Part shown: positions 5,540-7,013 of the stretch, one piece after another
Layout of the letters: the number at the start of each line of letters is the position of its first letter
Position numbering within the stretch: the first letter of the stretch is position 1
Assembly (NCBI GenBank): GCA_000432135.1
Contig: HF990652.1
Span: 1,892 to 8,904, forward strand
Length of the DNA: 7,013 bases
Direction: 5' to 3'
Source of the DNA: Firmicutes bacterium CAG:124
Lineage (GTDB): Bacteria > Bacillota > Clostridia > Oscillospirales > Oscillospiraceae
The notes under the pieces: model-generated
Seen by the model: only the letters and a program-made list of their open reading frames with translations
The model's database searches: none
Told to the model about the DNA's origin: nothing
Translations under genes and position numbers: made by a program

Positions 5540-6919
5540 ATGGCAGAAAACAATTTTTCCCTGCAAAAGACCCTGACCATGCTGCTCGACGAGAAGAAGT
5601 ATCATTCTCTGCGCGACATCCTCAGCACCATGAATCCTGCCGACATCGCCGCCATTTTTGACGATCTCGATCAGGCGCGCCTGCCGCTTCTGTTCCGGCT
5701 TCTGCCGAAGGAGCTGGCCGCCGAAACGTTCGTCGAAATGGAGCCGGAGGCGCAGGAGCTTCTGATTCAGGGCTTCTCGGATTCCGAGCTGAAGGAGGTC
5801 ATCGACGAGCTTTACGTCGACGACGCCGTCGATATCGTGGAGGAAATGCCCGCGAACGTCGTGCAGCGCATCCTGACCCAGGCCGAGCCGGATATGCGCA
5901 AGCAGATCAACGAGATCCTGCGCTACCCGGAGGATTCCGCCGGCTCGATCATGACCACCGAATATGTCTCCCTGCGCCCGAATATGACGGTCGAGGAAGC
6001 GATTTTGCGCATCCGGCGCACGGGCATCGACAAGGAGACGATCTACACCTGCTACGTGACGCGCGGCCATAAGCTGATTGGCCTTACGAGCGTCAAGGAC
6101 CTGCTTCTGTGCGAGGACGACGATGCGACCATCGAGTCCATCATGCAGGAGCACGTCATCACCGTCGGCACGCTCGACGATAAAGAGCAGGTCGCCCAGA
6201 TGTTCAGCAAGTACAACTTCCTCGCTCTGCCGGTCGTGGACACGGAGAACCGGCTGGTCGGCATCGTGACCTTCGACGACGCCATGGACGTCATGGAAGA
6301 CGAGGCCACGGAGGACATGGAAAAGATGGCCGCTATGCTGCCGTCCGAACACCCGTATATGCGTTCGACCCCTGTCGAGATCTGGAAAAACCGTATCCCG
6401 TGGCTGCTGCTGCTGATGGTTTCGGCGACGCTGACGGGCATCGTCATCACAAGATTTGAAAACTCGCTGGCCGCCCTGCCGTGCCTCACGGCGTTCATCC
6501 CCATGCTGATGGATACCGGCGGCAACTCCGGCTCGCAGGCCTGCGTGTCCATCATCCGCGGCATCAGCCTGAATGAGATCGAATTCCGCGACCTGGGACG
6601 CGTGGTCTGGAAGGAGATCCGCGTGTCCGTCCTCTGCGGCGTGTGCCTGGCAATCGCCTGCTTCGCGAAGATCATCGTGGTCGATATGCTGCTGTTAAAG
6701 AGCGAGAGCGTGACGTATCTGGTAGCCTTTGTCGTCTGCGCGACGATGGCCGTGACGGTCTGCCTTGCCAAGATCGTCGGCTCAACGCTGCCGCTGCTGG
6801 CTAAAAAGCTCGGCTTCGACCCGGCTGTGATGGCCTCGCCGATCATCACGACGATCGTGGACTTCCTGTCCCTGCTTGTCTATTTCGCTTTTGCGACCGC
6901 AATGCTCGGCATCGGATAA
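5540..6919 (+). CDS. mgtE: Magnesium transporter MgtE
   Basis: 459 residues, near the 450 of the Thermus thermophilus protein. MgtE_N helical superfamily domain at about 20-130, CBS 1 at about 138-195, CBS 2 at about 200-255, and an acidic connecting helix at about 246-266. Five membrane segments follow: about 286-304, 309-328, 361-386, 391-420 and 433-456. Family signatures are visible in PMLMDTGGNSGSQA (321-334) and in GFDPAVMASP (425-434). Asp441 lies 18 residues from the end, as does the pore Asp432 of the Thermus protein, so it is the likely Mg2+-selective residue. MgtE forms a homodimeric inner-membrane Mg2+ channel; in the family the N and CBS domains bind Mg2+ and close the pore when internal Mg2+ is high. 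The gene is transcribed alone, from its own promoter to its own terminator, divergently from alaX-nudC, with a long leader. All key features look intact. Confidence 0.97.
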   Translation: MAENNFSLQKTLTMLLDEKKYHSLRDILSTMNPADIAAIFDDLDQARLPLLFRLLPKELAAETFVEMEPEAQELLIQGFSDSELKEVIDELYVDDAVDIVEEMPANVVQRILTQAEPDMRKQINEILRYPEDSAGSIMTTEYVSLRPNMTVEEAILRIRRTGIDKETIYTCYVTRGHKLIGLTSVKDLLLCEDDDATIESIMQEHVITVGTLDDKEQVAQMFSKYNFLALPVVDTENRLVGIVTFDDAMDVMEDEATEDMEKMAAMLPSEHPYMRSTPVEIWKNRIPWLLLLMVSATLTGIVITRFENSLAALPCLTAFIPMLMDTGGNSGSQACVSIIRGISLNEIEFRDLGRVVWKEIRVSVLCGVCLAIACFAKIIVVDMLLLKSESVTYLVAFVVCATMAVTVCLAKIVGSTLPLLAKKLGFDPAVMASPIITTIVDFLSLLVYFAFATAMLGIG

Positions 6920-6926
6920 AAAACCG

Positions 6927-6956
6927 CCCGCTGCACATAATGTGCAGCGGGTTTTT
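6927..6956 (+). terminator. Intrinsic terminator of mgtE
   Basis: CCCGCTGCACA (6927-6937) is perfectly complementary to TGTGCAGCGGG (6941-6951), with a TAA loop, and is followed at once by TTTTT (6952-6956). It starts eight bases after the mgtE stop. The A-run before the stem (6918-6923) could also serve as a T-run for transcripts arriving from the right on the other strand. Confidence 0.9.
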
Positions 6957-6991
6957 GTGCAAAAACGGCAAAAAACAGACGCAGTTGGTAG

Positions 6992-7012
6992 GGGCGGGGC
7001 TCTGCTCCGCCC
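6992..7012. repeat. GC-rich palindrome at the right edge, possible dispersed repeat
   Basis: GGGCGGGGC (6992-7000) pairs with GCTCCGCCC (7004-7012) with one G-T wobble, around a TCT loop, and is preceded by TTGGTAG. From memory, GC-rich palindromes that begin TAGGGGCGG are frequent between genes in some gut clostridia, but I cannot check this and the element is cut by the window edge. It could also be the start of a terminator for a converging gene. Confidence 0.4.
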
Positions 7013-7013
7013 G

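Noticed and set aside
5327..6352. 341-codon open frame on the - strand opposite mgtE and its leader
   Set aside because: Composition is His/Asp/Arg-rich as expected from the complement of an acidic protein, with no motif; mgtE on the + strand is unmistakable.
1..7013. A hidden defence, toxin-antitoxin, phage or CRISPR system
   Set aside because: All long stretches are accounted for by the four genes. No short regularly spaced repeats, integrase, transposase, tRNA end or attachment site was seen.

Overview
The window looks like a GC-rich, strictly bacterial chromosomal segment from a low-complexity-walled Firmicute, most likely a gut clostridium of the Oscillospiraceae/Ruminococcaceae type. 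This placement is inferred from an SLH-anchored surface protein built of InlB/Flg_new-like repeats, strong AGGAGG-type ribosome binding sites, tight intergenic spacing and GC-rich hairpin terminators. No rRNA or other phylogenetic marker is present, so the lineage is a judgement only.

Layout. Positions 2-3079 (+) hold the 3' part of a large secreted surface protein. Its N-terminus lies off the left edge. It has several beta-rich repeat modules (InlB B-repeat-like and MucBP-like) followed by three C-terminal SLH modules. Two hairpins at 3116-3209 separate it from a convergent operon. That operon (-) reads alaX (5213 to 4062), a full-length alanyl-tRNA editing protein with a DHHA1 domain, then 12 nt later nudC (4049 to 3222), a zinc-ribbon Nudix NADH pyrophosphatase. 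Divergent from this operon is mgtE (+, 5540-6919), a Mg2+ channel with MgtE_N, a CBS pair and five membrane helices. It ends in a textbook terminator, and the right edge carries the start of another GC-rich palindrome that may be a dispersed repeat.

The most interesting part is the 326-nt gap between alaX and mgtE (5214-5539). It holds divergent promoters: an extended -10 for alaX-nudC and a TTGACA-17-TATTAT promoter for mgtE. Between them is a 35-bp interrupted palindrome centred on 5271. The mgtE mRNA has a leader of about 210 nt with a 34-codon ORF (5380-5484) that has its own Shine-Dalgarno. The leader also contains several long complementary segments that are mutually exclusive or would form a pseudoknot. 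I do not see the M-box (ykoK) Mg2+ riboswitch motifs. This makes the leader a candidate for a different, peptide- and/or RNA-structure-based control of a Mg2+ transporter.

The genes do not form one pathway. The surface protein is a cell-envelope component, alaX/nudC are translation-fidelity and nucleotide-housekeeping enzymes, and mgtE handles magnesium homeostasis. I see no defence system, mobile element genes, CRISPR array or tRNA/rRNA gene.
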